Shown here: one piece after another, positions 11,734-26,500 of the stretch
How the letters are laid out: each line of letters opens with the position of its first letter
Position numbering within the stretch: position 1 is the first letter of the stretch
NCBI RefSeq assembly: GCF_036370855.1
Contig: NC_088112.1
Coordinates: 15,616,469-15,680,468, forward strand
Length of the DNA stretch: 64,000 bases
Direction: 5' to 3'
Source: Dromaius novaehollandiae
Taxonomy: Eukaryota > Chordata > Aves > Casuariiformes > Dromaiidae
Program-made: the position numbers and the translations under genes
The notes under the pieces: generated by a model
The model's input: only the letters and a program-made list of their open reading frames with translations
The model's database searches: none
What the model was told of the DNA's origin: nothing

Positions 11734-14700
11734 TTAAATTACAAAGGATGTTGCATACATTGATGAATTTGTATCTGAATAGAAGTGCTAGGGATCAAGG
11801 GTGACAGAGTAAACAAAGTCAATAGTTTAATTGTGCCTCTTTTCAGAAAAAAAGAAAAAAAAGGAAAAACTGCACAACTATTAACCAACATTAAACATTG
11901 CAACTCTTAACAGATCATGCTTTTAACAAGATAGATTTATTTTCTAACAGAGACAAGACTTTCAGTAAGTTTTTCTGAGCTCCAGTTGGAAGTTGATTAC
12001 AGAATATCAAGGACAGCATTACAATCGTGACCCCAAGCATAGGCAGAGCAGGATGCCATGTTTTGTTTAAAATGCTTTTTTTTTCCCTTGCCTTTCAACC
12101 ACCTTTGTCTGCATGTGCTATCAGCCTTAGAGTTCACTCAACCACAAATACTGAGCAATGAGAAGTTTTGCTTAGATGAAATATTCTAGGATAGGTGATT
12201 CAAACTAGATTTTGGTTTTTAATCAGAAGATTTTTGTCAGGCTGGAGGGTGCTTTTGTCAGTCCCAGATCCAATCCAGTTGTTTTTCTTACTGTGGCCAG
12301 TTGACTTATCCAAATTTGGGTTAATTCAGGTACCTAAATATCAAATACTATTAAATGAAGAAAAACTAACACTGATGTTATCTAAAGAGTTTGGATTTTT
12401 TTATTTAAATGAAAAACCGTGTGTCTTAAATAGCTCTCGTTTCACTTTTAGCTCCACTGCTCATTAGAAAGACAATAAATGCATAGTCAGGATTTGCTCT
12501 TGTGGAAGTTCATGAATGTCTAAAAGGCTGAGGGTTTTTAATCCAGTGTGCACACACACCTTCTTATCATGCTAGAAGCACTGGGGGAGAAAAACATGGC
12601 ATATTGTGAAATGTAAATCAGAGAAAAGATACAGACATTTTTGTATGCTGTGAAGAAAATATAACCTAGAATTGCCATCTTTCATTAACGACATTTAAGA
12701 ATCCCAACTTACACTGGGAGATATTCAAGAGTGGTGTTTTCTCAACATACTAATGCCCTTAATACAGTTACAAGAAGCAGTCACCAAAACAGTAACTGTT
12801 TGAAATGTACTTCACACGATCCCTGGGGTAAACAAAATAAACTTCAGCTCTGTGCAAGGCTGTGTCAATAAGCCAAGACCACATCTAGCAGCACACTTAA
12901 CTAGATGATTCCAACTGAAGCCTCTAACTTAAAAATAAGGTAAAATCATGATTAGATGCATTCTCAAAATTCAGATCTCAAGGCCAAACACAGATCCTAA
13001 CATTCATGTTACATAATTGGGTTATGCCTCAACAGAGTTTCAGGAAGACTAGCAAGCAAGTTTGAGGAACAGAATTGCATTTGCTATTTCTGCTGAAGGC
13101 AACTTGTATACAACCCTTTGAATTCTCCTGATAAAGCCTTTTGCAGCTTTAAAAAAATAGCTATGTTTAAATAATTTATGGAAAAGAAAAGCACATCCAT
13201 TCTTTACATTTTGTGAATAAGCTGTTTTATTAATGAAGGCAAGTATCAGATAATTGTTTTAGGGGAGGTGTCTTGTTTTTCCAACAAAATCCAAACTGAC
13301 ACCACCGTATTTCAGAAGCATCTGCTTCCTTTTACGTTAGTTAAAAGACCATTCATCCATTTTATTTTATTTTTTTTTAAAAAAAACTTTTTCCTGGCCC
13401 ACTTTTCTCAGTATGGAAAAAGTCTGCTATACATAAGAATTAGGAAATGAACACATCTGAGCCCAACTCTCACATCAGCTTTACAGCAATGCAGCTTCAT
13501 TAAATCACAATGATTTAAACTGGTAGGATAAGAAAATCCAGCCCATTCACACCTAAACATAGCTTTAATTATAACTAATTCCCTCTCATCCCAAAAAAGT
13601 ACTCAACAAATATCAGTAAATGTGTTCAATAAATCATGGAAGTGAAAGTGTTAGCAAAAGGGGTTTAGGGCTTAAAAACACCCTCCATGAGCACCCCCAA
13701 ATTTTGCAAGGCCATTCAAAAACTGGTCTTCCATATAAATACAAAATGACTACTACTGAGAGGAACTGAAGTCAGATCTATCCAAACCTTCTTCAGGATG
13801 CTTTTATCAGTTCTGATTCGCCTTCGGAAGGGTTAGGTTTGAAGAGTTCAAGGGGAATGAAAAACATTTAGTTCTAGATGTACAAGTAAGGCACAATATA
13901 AAGCCACATCATAATCTGTCATGAAGGAAGTAGGAAAGGACAAGAATCATACATGGTACAGTAGAACAAGCAGTCCATCAATTCAAAAAGTGTGGCACCT
14001 AAATTCAGACTGACGAGATCTCAACAAGAGCAGTTATGACAGCATGCTTTTAATATGGAAACAAATTGTAGAGAATCCAGTGTATCAGATAAAGGAAGAG
14101 CTTTTGTTTGTATTAAATCAAAAAGGTATAATTGTTTTTGGATATAGGATTAAAAGTGATTATTCACAATGCCTACACTCAAAAACAAACAAAAAATCCA
14201 GGACTTCATTAGGATCCACATACCATGTATGAACACTGAAAATCTTTAGAAAATGGTCTTCTCTAAAGATCATCCAAAAATGCATGCCACAATTGCCAAA
14301 AAACAGAACATGTACATTTGCTGTTTTTTATACCCTTATAAGATTTTTGTTTGTGATAAGTATACACTAAATGTATATATTTTAATGACACTAGAGGAAG
14401 CAGATTGTTACTGGCATTAAAGTACAACCATTTCTAGACGGTTTAAATGCCACAGAGTCCCCTGGTTAAAATGTAAAGCTGCACAGCTTGCCTATGTCAC
14501 CTTTATGATAAAGTTAAACCAGCAAAAGGTCTTATCTTTACTCTACATTTTACTGCCAGGTTTTATTTATATCAAGTATCGCTGCAGCATTCTGACCAGC
14601 CCAGAGTTAGCAGCAAGTGGCAGGAATCATATAAAATGCAGTTTCTTTTTTTTTTCTTTTTAAACAAAGTGCTTTTCTAAGATATACATACATATAAATA

Positions 14701-16133
14701 GGTACAAAATAAAGTGTCAACATTAAAAAGCTCAACTATTTAAAAGCTTTAACTTAAAATAATACATAGAAAACACTGAAATGCAAGGGTATGGAATTCA
14801 CTAAAGGTTCAAAGTCTACTTTGAAATGCTAGACCAAAATCATATTCTGGTTTTCAGACAAAAATAAAAAGCTATAAAGTTATACTTGCTCAGTATTCCT
14901 GAGCAATAAAAAAGGGGCTTTTTGAAACCTTGTCAGTTTAATTTGTCACAAAAGTTTTTACCTGATTGCAAAACTGCTTTCATAATATTTAGAAAAAATG
15001 CCTTGTCTACCCAGTTTTGATATAGCATAAGGACCTCTCTTCTCTGAGCAGTGTGCTAACACCATTCATAAGAAAGGAACAACAGTATTCAAAGCTCAGT
15101 ATAGACATGGCCTTAACTTCACAAGACACATTCTTTGTCGAGGTTTTATGGGCCGTATGCATTTCTGGAATAACTGCAACATCAGCAATGCTTACAATAG
15201 GAATACATCTGACCCACTATATAAAGAAGCAGCCAACTCTCACCTCACTCCAAGAACAACAACAAAAACACCTGAAACAAAAACACCCAAATTCCACTCA
15301 GATTTTGCACGTCTTAAGTGGATTTTCAAAGTTGTGCCTAAATTGCCCTGGGTATTTGTTCAGTTTCTTGAAGGAAAAACTTTCTGTACAGCTCAGTAGT
15401 GGTATTTTGGCCTCCTCCTCCCTTTTGAGTCTTCCAGAATATTTAGACACAAAGTAAGCTGTGTGCACACTCACAAGTAGGTGGCAGGACTGCCACCTTC
15501 AACTGTCACTCTTACTGCACTATTACCGATTCAGACTTTTTTATAGTACAAGCTTGGATATAAAAATAATCTACGTATAAACAAAAAGGAATCACAGTAC
15601 AAACAAACTAGAAATGGAGAAATTCCCCAAAGGGAGTGGGGAGAAAGCCTTCATGGACTTTTGCATTTTTTTTCAGCAGCTACATTTGAAAATATTTGGT
15701 ATTTCTATTTTCAGTAAACAGTGTTCTGTCATTTTTAAATAGGGAGAGAAAAAACAGGGAGGAAAGGGGGGTCCATGAAACCAGAGAATGATCTTGCCTT
15801 GAGATAAAGGACTTTCTCATCAAGGGCTAAAGCTTTTAATCTGTACTTTAACACTGACTACAAAGCCAACTCTTATTAGCAGAAGAGCAAATAAGAACTG
15901 TGTGTTAATATTCCCCAATCATAGAAACTACTGAATTAACAAGAATAAGTCACATATAAGTTTGAAGAAGCTAGTTTCGAAATACCTGTACAAAAATATA
16001 AAAGTCTATAAATTTTTTTTGTTTTGTTTTAAGCCTGTGTTGATCCTTGGAAACATCACATGCATAATAATACATCAACTGGAAAAGTGGCAACTAAGGA
16101 ATTAGATATCTGTAGCTCTTTTTTCTCTTTACA

Positions 16134-16961
16134 TATATACACATTACAATAAAAATAATTTTATTTTGGTTGTTTGGTGGAAGTATACTACAACAAGCTA
16201 AATATTTTTTAAATTCTCAAAGTTGAAAACTATTTTACCAATAGCTTACTAAAATCCAAATATATTAAAATCTCCTACAGTAAGTGCAGAGAAAAAAGAT
16301 TTAAAGACTCAGAGACGGCCACCAACTTATCTACCATGGAAGCGAACTACAAGAACAGCAAAATAATATTGTTATGTATGAATGCTCCTTCTGTAGATAA
16401 TTGGACCCAAACAAAAAAATTCACAGTTCAGTAAGATCCCTAACCCTGACCTTTAATTTTTTTTCTTTTTTCTTTTGTTTTTACATTCAGTACAGTATCA
16501 TATAAGCTGTGCAAAACTTTACTTAGACTGGCAGTTCGCCATATCAGTTGCATTTGTCTTTGGTACAAAAATAAACAATCGCATTAATGTGCAAGTATTT
16601 GTTTTCTTCCGGCCAAAGTACCGAAATTAAGTTTTCTAGAGCCATCTTTTATACAATACATAGACTCTGTGGCATATATCTACATTTTCAACATATTCCT
16701 ATATACATTCAAAAATTTTTAAGAGCTGGAACAAATACATTAAAACCTATAATCTTACCATCTATACATCTTGTTTTTCCCTCAGGGTTTTCTTCATACA
16801 AAAACTTTACCAGCTTATACTGATAGCTCTCCCCCCAAAATACAAGGCACAAAGAATATACTTTTTTCTCTTACTTGCACAGACATTTAAATACTATATG
16901 AAGCTCAGAAAATTAAAGTTTATATGGCACACCAGCTCTAATGCCACGTGTGCTATGTACA
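16134..16961 (-). promoter_or_regulatory. CREBRF: Cluster of four Pumilio (UGUANAUA) sites
   Basis: The minus strand reads UGUAUAUA at 16141-16134 and 16707-16700, UGUAGAUA at 16684-16677, and UGUACAUA at 16961-16954. All four fit the PUM1/PUM2 consensus exactly and lie 0.5-1.3 kb after the stop codon. Function is inferred from the motif only. Confidence 0.55.
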
Positions 16962-17455
16962 AGTTAATGGTTGCAAAGAAAGCTTACTGTTTATTCTTTT
17001 TTAGAAGAACAAAGAAAACCCAATAATTCTAAAAAAAAAAATCCTTAAATTGACAGCTTTACCAAAAAAAATGCTTCCTCTTATTTTACGTGGAGCATAA
17101 ACCTGTCACAATGTCTGGCATATGCTAAAAATTTTCACTAGCAAAAACATGTTTTTGCTTCTAAAACAAAAGTGATACAGAGTGGTCCTAGATAACTTAA
17201 TTTTAAAAAGAATCCTAATCTCTGTAGTTAAGCCTAAAGCAGCTTTGAAACTATCTGGTTTATGCTCCAAAAATGCTATTGAGCATTTTTTATCATGCTT
17301 TGATTTATTTTACTACATTGTTATTTAAAACAATGGAACCTAATTGTAAGTGTTTATGTAATGCTAAGCTGACATGCAGACCAGAATGCAATTTACAATG
17401 AAGTACGTGACGACACAGGTAGAATCTGACTGATGAGAACAGGCGAAGCGATGTC

Positions 17456-17571
17456 TTAAACTTTTGACATTGGTATTCGTAGCCCTACAAGGCCACCAGT
17501 GGGGTCTCCTTCCGCGGTCTTCTCTAAAACTTGGTTCACAAATTCTGATGTCTGTCCAGCTACAGGTAGTC
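17456..17571 (-). CDS. CREBRF: CREBRF last coding exon with stop
   Basis: The acceptor is TTTTTAG. The exon encodes [20 protein letters not shown] and [17 protein letters not shown], then TAA at 17458-17456. The 3' UTR continues in the same exon. Confidence 0.96.
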
Positions 17572-20500
17572 CTAAAAAGGAAAGTTAATAAAATGCATTA
17601 TAAGATTACTATTAATTGCACTTATTTGCACATTCCTCTGAGTAATATAAAGCCAATGAACATTTTGGTCAGTGATCAAGCAAAAGGCCTAGAAAGCTTA
17701 TAATTAGGCAGTGCTTCTTTTTTTCTCTCTATACCAAAATAGTTTCTGATCTAACTCTCCATAAATTACATGTCTCTTCACATACCTGCAAATATGTTAA
17801 GCTTATTGCTTACCAAGAGTATCTTTAATAAGCACATTCAATTTTTGTTCCATGTTGACTCCTCTATCATCTTTAGGAATCTGCACTCGATTAACAATTT
17901 CTTGTTTAATAGAGTTGATCACAAACAGTAAGTTATCTGCAAAGAAAAAAACCTAGATGAGGATTACACCATATCCCCTCTGGAGCAAAAGAGATATTCA
18001 GTTGTCCACACACTGTCATCTAGAAGAAGTGTTAAAGGTGTCACATCTCACTTACTGTAAAATTATAGACATTCCAAATACAACCATTACATTATTATCT
18101 GTAAAGTAGCTCAACTCTGCAGGTAACCCAATTCATGTTCACTCTATGAAGTAGTCACCAGCATTGTTTTCTCTATAAACTGACAGTTATGACCCAGGTT
18201 ACATGAAGATGCAAATCAGAGCTTTGCATTAAGAATGTAAGAAAAACTAACAAGTGAAGAGTCATATTTACCATATTCTGTGTTGAGACCCCAGAGTTTT
18301 ACTTTGTTAGCTTCATACTGGGCTTTCTTCTTTAGTCTACAAGCCCTATAGTAAGAAGAATTAGAACATTTTTCAAAAATTCCAGAATACTAAGAGCATC
18401 TGTTTCCATTAGCCACATGAACTTACTATTAACCAAAACTTGCAGAGCTGTGATGTAAAAATCATCTACTCACTCACCCTCACTGAAAGCATGCTGCTAC
18501 CTATATTTGATTACATTTCACATTTTCTCACTGCATCGAGCATTTGCCCTGCAGCCAAGTATGCCAGCTTCTAATGGAAATAAATCATTAGCTAGGGAAC
18601 AGATCTCCAAACTAGATCTCCAAAGCCACAGTTGCCCTGCTTTTTGATAAACAAGTAATAAACCTGTTGCGGGGACTGCCAAGATGAAGCAGGTTCTCTC
18701 GAGGCAAAAAATTAGTTAGGCCTTACTTGTGCACCTGAAGTAATCCCAATTTACTCATCCAAGTAGTGCTAACTAAGATTTACCTGGAAGCCAGTTTGTT
18801 CTTTTCTTTTCTTGACCTCGGTCTGGCAGTTAAGGGAAGTTCACTGACTGGTGTCAGGTCACTGATCACCTTATTGAGTTTCCTCAGTTCGTTACCAATC
18901 TGTAGAAGTTTTTTTGGGTTGGGAGTCAGGTCTTCTACATCAGTCCTCCGTGACTTCTTTGCTGCATATTTTCCTGTTTTGAATATGCAGAAAATTGGGT
19001 TGGGAAGTGATAGAATACGTATACAAACCTGTGAAAAAACATTCTTAAATATGTATTATATTTTGGTGTAGGTTAAGTTCCTTTGTTCATTACAAAACAA
19101 CAGAATTGAATTGTGTGATCCCTGTGCTTTTACAATAGCATTTCCAGACAAACAACTTCGTACAATTCATATTATATCCAGATCAGATAAAAGCAAATAC
19201 TGCTGGCCAGCACAGAAATGAACTGGAAGTGATGGACAGCATGCACACAACAGTGCTGAAAAAGGTATGTCACAAGTTCAAACACACTTATTTTGCCCCA
19301 GCCTTAACTCGCTAACTCTGTGTTCAGCCAGCAAATTCTCTCTCACACAAGTTGTTTGAATTCCTAAATAATCTTATTCCTAAAGTTCTGCATTAAGAAA
19401 GAGTATAGAGACCTGGTACTGCAATGCTCTTCAGTGACAATAACCTTAAATGACCCAAGTAAGGGCTAGTCAACCCCTTTTAAAAGTGTTTGAAGCTATG
19501 TCAGGCCAGGTTTTCCTGAGGAAACACACATATTCTAGATACAATTTGTATTCCTTAAGATATTCTGCCACTGGTACATGTCTCTCTCTCTGGATCTTCA
19601 CTGAAAAATGCCAGCTGTTACAGATACTTGCATGAAAATGGTAACAGAACTGACAAAACCTGCTCCAGAAATATTTATCAGAGAGCTAATATTTAGAATG
19701 CTATATCTGAGGTAGATAACGACATTGGTACATGCGTGTATATGAAAAGAAAAGAAAAAAATCCTGCACCCATTATATTCTGTAGCGTCTGGATGATAAG
19801 TTGTGTTCGATTCTATAAATCTTTTCCATACAGACCTCACAGAGTTAAAGGGCACCTACCTCTACAAGTCATGTTACTAAACAACAAACAAACAAACAAG
19901 TATAGATGTCTGACCCGGAACATATGCCTTCATAAGAACCAGAATTGATAGGGACTTGAAGATACTGCTATTTCACTGCAAACTATGCATATGAAAACTA
20001 AGTACAATTAAAAAAAAAAGTTTTCTTCCCTGAACAAATCTACAAGGAACCAAAAAAAATCTTGTGGTTTAACAGAAGGTAAACACTGATGTTAAAGATA
20101 ATAATTTGCAACTGTAAGAGAACATTAACATTACAGCCAGATTAGTTTATCTCATTTTGTTCCTTCAGTCAAAGGGAACAGCACACCAGAGAGGTCCATC
20201 GACAAGAAAACAAACATTATTCCTAAGAGGGGTTTGTTCTCGATGATGTTAGTCATGCCAGAAGTACAGCAAGTTAGCAGTCAAAAAGTTATAGCAATAA
20301 AATACATTTATTAGATCAATTGGTTTAAGCTCATAAAAGGGTATTTTGAAGAAATAGTTTATTCGCAGAAGAAGTGCTTCTCTGAGTTGCATTCGCATTG
20401 GTGGGAGGAACAAGCAGGGAGGAGCAAAAGGAGACAGTTATGTCTCATTGCCTGTCCTTCACTTCGTATTGCAGATAAGTAAACTTTGCATCTCAGACCA

Positions 20501-23500
20501 CTGGCAGCTTACTTCTAACATAAGCAATACTGAAACTGTCTAACAGCTTCCAGTAGCAAATATCAATCATGTGACCCATCCATGATGTTTACAGTATCAC
20601 AACTGTAGGAAAAAAAAAAATTCACAACTCTTGGGGTTTCCAGCAAGAACCTTGGAAGTTACAATTCTCAATTCATCCATCTTCCTCTGGAAGAAACCTC
20701 GCTGAAAGTTACTACTGTGCGTTCACTGTGCCTTCCTTGGACACAGTGCTGCACTCTTAACTGAGCAACACAGTTATCAGTGTTTCAATGATTTATTTTC
20801 ATGGCCAAAACACAACTTCTCAGCAATTTCAGGTGTGGGAGTTTGGCTACTAAGGTGTCAGCCTTCAGCAAAGACATTCACTCGTAACTAGGACTCTATT
20901 CTTACCATGATGAAGACCGTTCTTCTGATACATGTTACTTGGTAACGTATCTCGATTCCACTCAGATGGCCTCAACATCCTTTCTTGTTGTGATGGCGTT
21001 AGTTGCTCGCTGTACTCCCAAAAGTATCTCCGTTTGCCTCTTTTCCGACAGGATATTGCAGTCATTTCTTTTAAATCCTCCACAGAATCATTTTCATATC
21101 CTAAAAGAATGCATTGTATTGTTTGTTTAATGTTCACAAAACTGTTTCTAACCTTTTAATTGGGGCCTAAATTTTCAAGAAGCTAGGAGCAAAAAGACAG
21201 CCCAATGGCCTGTTTCACATTATCTTATGGACTCAGTTTTCAGCCCCAACTACTACTGGGTATTTGCCTTAAATCCAGGAACAGACATTCAGCCAGTGAT
21301 GGTTCTCCATTTGCTGAACAGAGACAAATTATTTACGCATTGAGAGCCCCTTTCTATTCTTTGACCCCTTAAGCCCTATAGCTTTTCTCCCCCACAATCT
21401 CACTACTGTGGAGTACAGACGACAGCTGTCGGACAGCGTTCTTCCACCTTCATCACTCCCTCCATTCATTTGCAGGAAGATAATCCTAACTCTCCTCCAC
21501 ATCTTTAATTAGTCTTCAATCATAATGTACACAAAGAGAAAAGGATAATCAAAATAAAGATGGATTAGCAAAAGATTAATAAACAAAGCAAAATTATTGC
21601 TGCATCTTGCATTTAAACAGCTTTGGGAAATAAATCAAACTATCCATCTCTATGAAGCTAAAGGAAGACCAAGTCCCAGTATAGGAGGCTTCGTTATCAG
21701 GACTATGCACTCAAGTCTGTAAGTAAAGCACATATAAATTGAAGGGATCTGGACATACTGTTCCATCTCTTTCCTTGTAGTGGAACGAAGAGAAACGATC
21801 CACTGTAAAACTACACAGTATTTTAGAGTTACATTATGATGTACTTGGTATAACTGTTCTTGAAATACATTGAAACTCTAATGCCACTATGCAGATTGCA
21901 ACAAAATGTTTAAACCACATTTATGCAAACACAATTTAAAAAAAATCTTACATATGCTTTATAAAATGAAATTCAGACAACCTATGTTAAGGTTAAAAAG
22001 TACTATACCATCTTTTGTAGTGAAATACTATATATAATACATTACATTTAATTAAAAAAGAACACATTTCAAAACATCACATACACTGCTGAAGCTTAAA
22101 GAAAACCCAACCAGCAAATGGGCTGCAAGCTTAACAAGCCTTGGCCCCATATACTAAAGCTCTGCATCATCTTTCAACAGTAGCACAAAGAACACTTTCT
22201 TTATTTTAGAAGTCCATTCAATTAGTCTGTTTGCACTTGAGAAACAAGTTGAAAGAGGAAAAACAAACTTTCTTGCTTTGGTCTGACTCTCTCTCACCTC
22301 GTATTCCAAAGTATGAATAAAGGTTAGGTACGGAAGAATGAAATCCATTCTAAAGCTCTGTTTCAAATCATTACAACGATCTCTTTACTTTGATTCACTG
22401 ATTTACAAAAAAAGGATGGTATTTTAAACAAAATGAACTGAACAATAAAACATGCTTTCTGAAAGACATTTTCTCTTGTATGGTCAAAATGATTATGGCA
22501 GATTACATTAAAGATGGTTTCAAATTCTGTAAGTATTTTTAATTGAACTTCAGTTTAATCCAGAAGCTGTTTGACATCAACTTCAAAATAATCTAAAAAA
22601 GAAACAAACAACCCTCCCAAACCCCACTTATTTACCAGTTTAAAACACATCAAGCTATGCAACTCATTATATGGATACGTATAAATGTAGCCTGTCTTCA
22701 CAACCACACATCATTAGGCTAACCAGTGAAAGCAAATCTCTTTATGAGCTGATCTGTACAAATGTAAAACAAGCTTAAAATCAAGATTTTCTGTTAACTT
22801 ATTCAAACCATGATTAAGTTGGCAATTTAAATCATGTTGATTCAACACACCCTACCTTGCAGCGCTAACATTGGCCTGTTACCATTTTAAAGTTACGCAG
22901 AACAGGCGGACGCACAATGTCCTAACCACGTCTGTAATACACAGCAGCACAGCAGTCTGTTCAGCTTTTCTGCACTGGATTCATCTTTCTTGAATTCTCC
23001 TCTTGTGCAAAGCTCCTATAGCAGCCTCACTTTCTTCCATGGGCTTCTAACAAATCTGAGTGTTCTTGCACTTAACTTTCAGGCCCTTAGGAAATCGCTC
23101 CTACAAATTTTTGTTTCACATCCCTTACTGTGGTTTTAGGTTTAAATTTGCAGGGGTTAGATTAAGAAAAAGAGAGATCAGGATAGACATGACTTCTGCA
23201 ATTTAACAGATTAAAAAAGAAAAGTAAAAACCTTCTCTTTAACTCTGCCATTTAATCATACTGACCTCTGTCAAACCATTCAGAATGACTTTTCCCCAGC
23301 TGATGGTATAGGTGCTCAGAAGAAATGCTGTGCAACCTTTTTAAACGATTCCCATATGTCTACAAACTCTTTACTTTTTAAGCTGTTTCTTCTCTGCTCC
23401 AGTACTACTGAAGACTAAATCAACTGCCACATGCCCCTTTTCTGGAATCTCTTGACTATTTGATCTAAGCAGCAGTCACCTACAATAAAATATGCTCGCA

Positions 23501-26500
23501 ATGGCAAAAAAAGTTTAAATGCCAGGACAGGCCTGGGCTGATAACTCCTATCATAAACAGGCTTTAGAAGGGATCAAAATCACTGCATCTGTATCATGTA
23601 TCATGATAACAAAAAACCATTGCTGCCCAAACTTGCCCAATAACCAGTCACATTCTTTTAGTTATTTCTACCAGTCTCTGAAGTTCACTAGATCTAAGCA
23701 TTTCCTTAGACAACAGTAATTCTAGTGCTTTAAGAAAGCATTTAAATTAAATCTCGTTTTATGGGAAGACAAGATCTCTATTTAAACCACAGAGCATGGA
23801 AGTCATATATACTGAAGCCCAATTGAAGAGGATTATAAATTAACAAAATAGTGAAAAAAATTAAACACAAATATCAGATTTTTAAAATCAGCATTCTAAC
23901 CTATAAACTTCTCTTTGTATATATATATACATACATACACACACACTCTAGAAATTCAATGACAAAAGGAGGATTCATATACAACCCTATACATATATAG
24001 AGAGGCCTTTTAAACAACAATTAAGGGGAGCAAATTGATTTTGGTGAAGCAGTGTTTCATGCACTCCCAAAAACATGCAAAGAAGAGTAAATAAGAGCAA
24101 ACTATGTACAAAGTATATACATCAGAGGGTCAATAACAACTAGGTAAGTCTTCGTCCTTTTAATAAAATACACCTTCACTTTAAATTTTTGAACTCATTT
24201 TGATTTCAATACCATAGAAGGTTAAATCTTCCAATGCCATGTTCATTTTCAGAATATATTTCCATAGTATTTACCTTAACTCTGAAGGTATAAAAGGCAA
24301 AACAAAGTTCTAGTGTGATACAATTAAAATACTTGGAGACACTATCTTCTCATATAATAAAAATATATGGTGATACCATCTCTTAGTATCACCACACTCA
24401 AGGTGAACGGCTTCATTTGCTTAAAGCTCTCGTCAGCTTGTATTGGCCAAGTTCCTCAGTTACTGTACTGCACCACGTAGCTGCAATTAGATGCTTGGAG
24501 CGACTGCTTGTCAGTAAAATTTCAAAGACAGCAAGTGGCTAATACAATTCCACCAGCTGAAATCCTAGCATTTTAATACGATGTCTCTTTTTCAAGATTA
24601 CCAGGCTTTCTGTGCAACATGCCTCCGTGGGCTGCAAGGCGCTGCGTAGTTCAGCAATCATGCTATATTACAGAGAGCTGTAATAGCTACTCAAAGCCTC
24701 AGAAGTACAGGGAGCTCAATTCAGGAGAAGGGAGGAAAAGATTCTAAAATGCTAATAAAAATCTGCTATGTACACGTAAAAGTAACATGAAGGGCACAAC
24801 ACTTAGCAAATTTAATGCCCACTCAGGAAATCTCCTTCCAAAATAATTAATCTGATCTTCGAGTTCATTATGACAAACATCAGTGTGCCTTAGGGAAGCT
24901 GCTGTTTTAAAAAGGGAAAATTTCAACTGCTTTTTTTCACCCCCAAAGTTACGTATTGCCAAATGTTTGAATACCTTAATTCTTCTACTGTACTAGAAAG
25001 CGTTTATAAAATGTGATTATATCCTCTACAATTAAACTAATACTTGGTTACAGTCCTGTCCTTTTCCCTCCACAGATTTTATTTTTACAGAACATTACCA
25101 CTTTGTTACCTTCTAGGTGAAGGTTAGTTCTTATTTTTGTTGTTAATGCTCCTTTTCTACATGCAGAAGAGAAGAATTCAGTATCCTTTGCAGACCCACC
25201 TAGTGTTACTGCTGAAAACCACCAAAAAATCATTTCATTAGTTTCAGTGGCATGTATTTTTTGGATTTTGTGGAAAACCATATGTACAGGAAGACCTATA
25301 TAAATTATGGAATGATTTTACTCAGGCTATGATTTCATAACAGCTATCAAGAGTTGCAGCTCTGAATATATTCAAGGCAGCAGCCTATTGAAGCACTAGA
25401 AAGCTCTGCACATCCTATCATCAATCCACCAAAGGGAAGATGACAATTGCAGGCAGTTGCTTTAATGACTTTAGGCTACAAGCTACATTTCCTATAGTCT
25501 CTATTATCATTTTTGCTTCATGACTACAGTTTATCTAGTTCTAGAAACAGGGAAAACACCTATCTCACGAAGTTTTCATTACTCACATTTTACAAAGCAC
25601 TCTGAAAATCTAGGTGCAAGCTGGTAACTTAAGACCAGCATTGTTCATCTGTAACTATAAAGCATTCAAAAGCATTCTTTCCCACTCGACAGACAGATTC
25701 ATCAACCATAACAAACCCCAACATTGCTGGTACCTGGTTCTGAGAAAGTATCGCTGATGTCATCATCTTTATCATCTTCATAATCTTCTTCCTCGTCATC
25801 GTTTTCAGACAGCTCGTGCTCACTACCAAATCCTTCATCGTGGTCCTCATCTTCAATATCTTCCTCATCCTCCTCATCTTCTTCAGGGTCTCCTTTTGTT
25901 GACTGCTCACCCAAACTGTCTGTGACAAAAAGAGAATAGTTGTGCTCTTCTTTCTTCTGCGAAGAATCCGACACTGACATGCTGGCAGAAAGACTGCTCT
26001 CTCCTACAATAAGCCCTGGGGTTTCCTGGGGTGGACTGAGGAGCAGCTCTTGAGTCTCTTTAAAAGGCAAAACAGAAGGAGTACTGTGACTATGTGGGGA
26101 CTCTATTCCTTTTCTTTCTTGTCTCTTGGCTACAGCACCACAATAGCAGGTGTTTTCCTTTGCTGCATCTGCATGTGTCTGGCTCAGCACTGGTCTGCTC
26201 TGTGGTAAAGGATTGATCTTTACTTTTGCCTTTTTAACATAGTCTTTACATTCAACATGAACGTTCACCTTCTCGTTACTGTACACATTGGTCTTCACCA
26301 CGATTTGTGTGCTGGAAGCAGGCTGAGTTGCAGGTTTGCTCGCCTTTTGAACATAGTCCGACAAAGGTGCCTCAGCCTGAACGTTCTTGGAGGAACAGAC
26401 TGGGGCTGCTGCTCTGCTTGCAATTTTTTTGCCAGGTAACAGAGAATTTAAAGGGTTTTGTTTTACACTAAAGAGTGAATCAGGGTAATAGAGTGAATCT

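Larger units (their letters stand above)
11705..17455 (-). other. CREBRF: CREBRF 3' UTR, about 5.7 kb
   Basis: This AT-rich non-coding sequence follows the CREBRF stop codon and carries no supported reading frame on either strand. It holds many AUUUA-type motifs and four exact Pumilio consensus sites near its 5' end (listed separately). The distal end is assigned from the AATAAA at 11733-11728; shorter forms using internal signals are possible. Confidence 0.65.
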
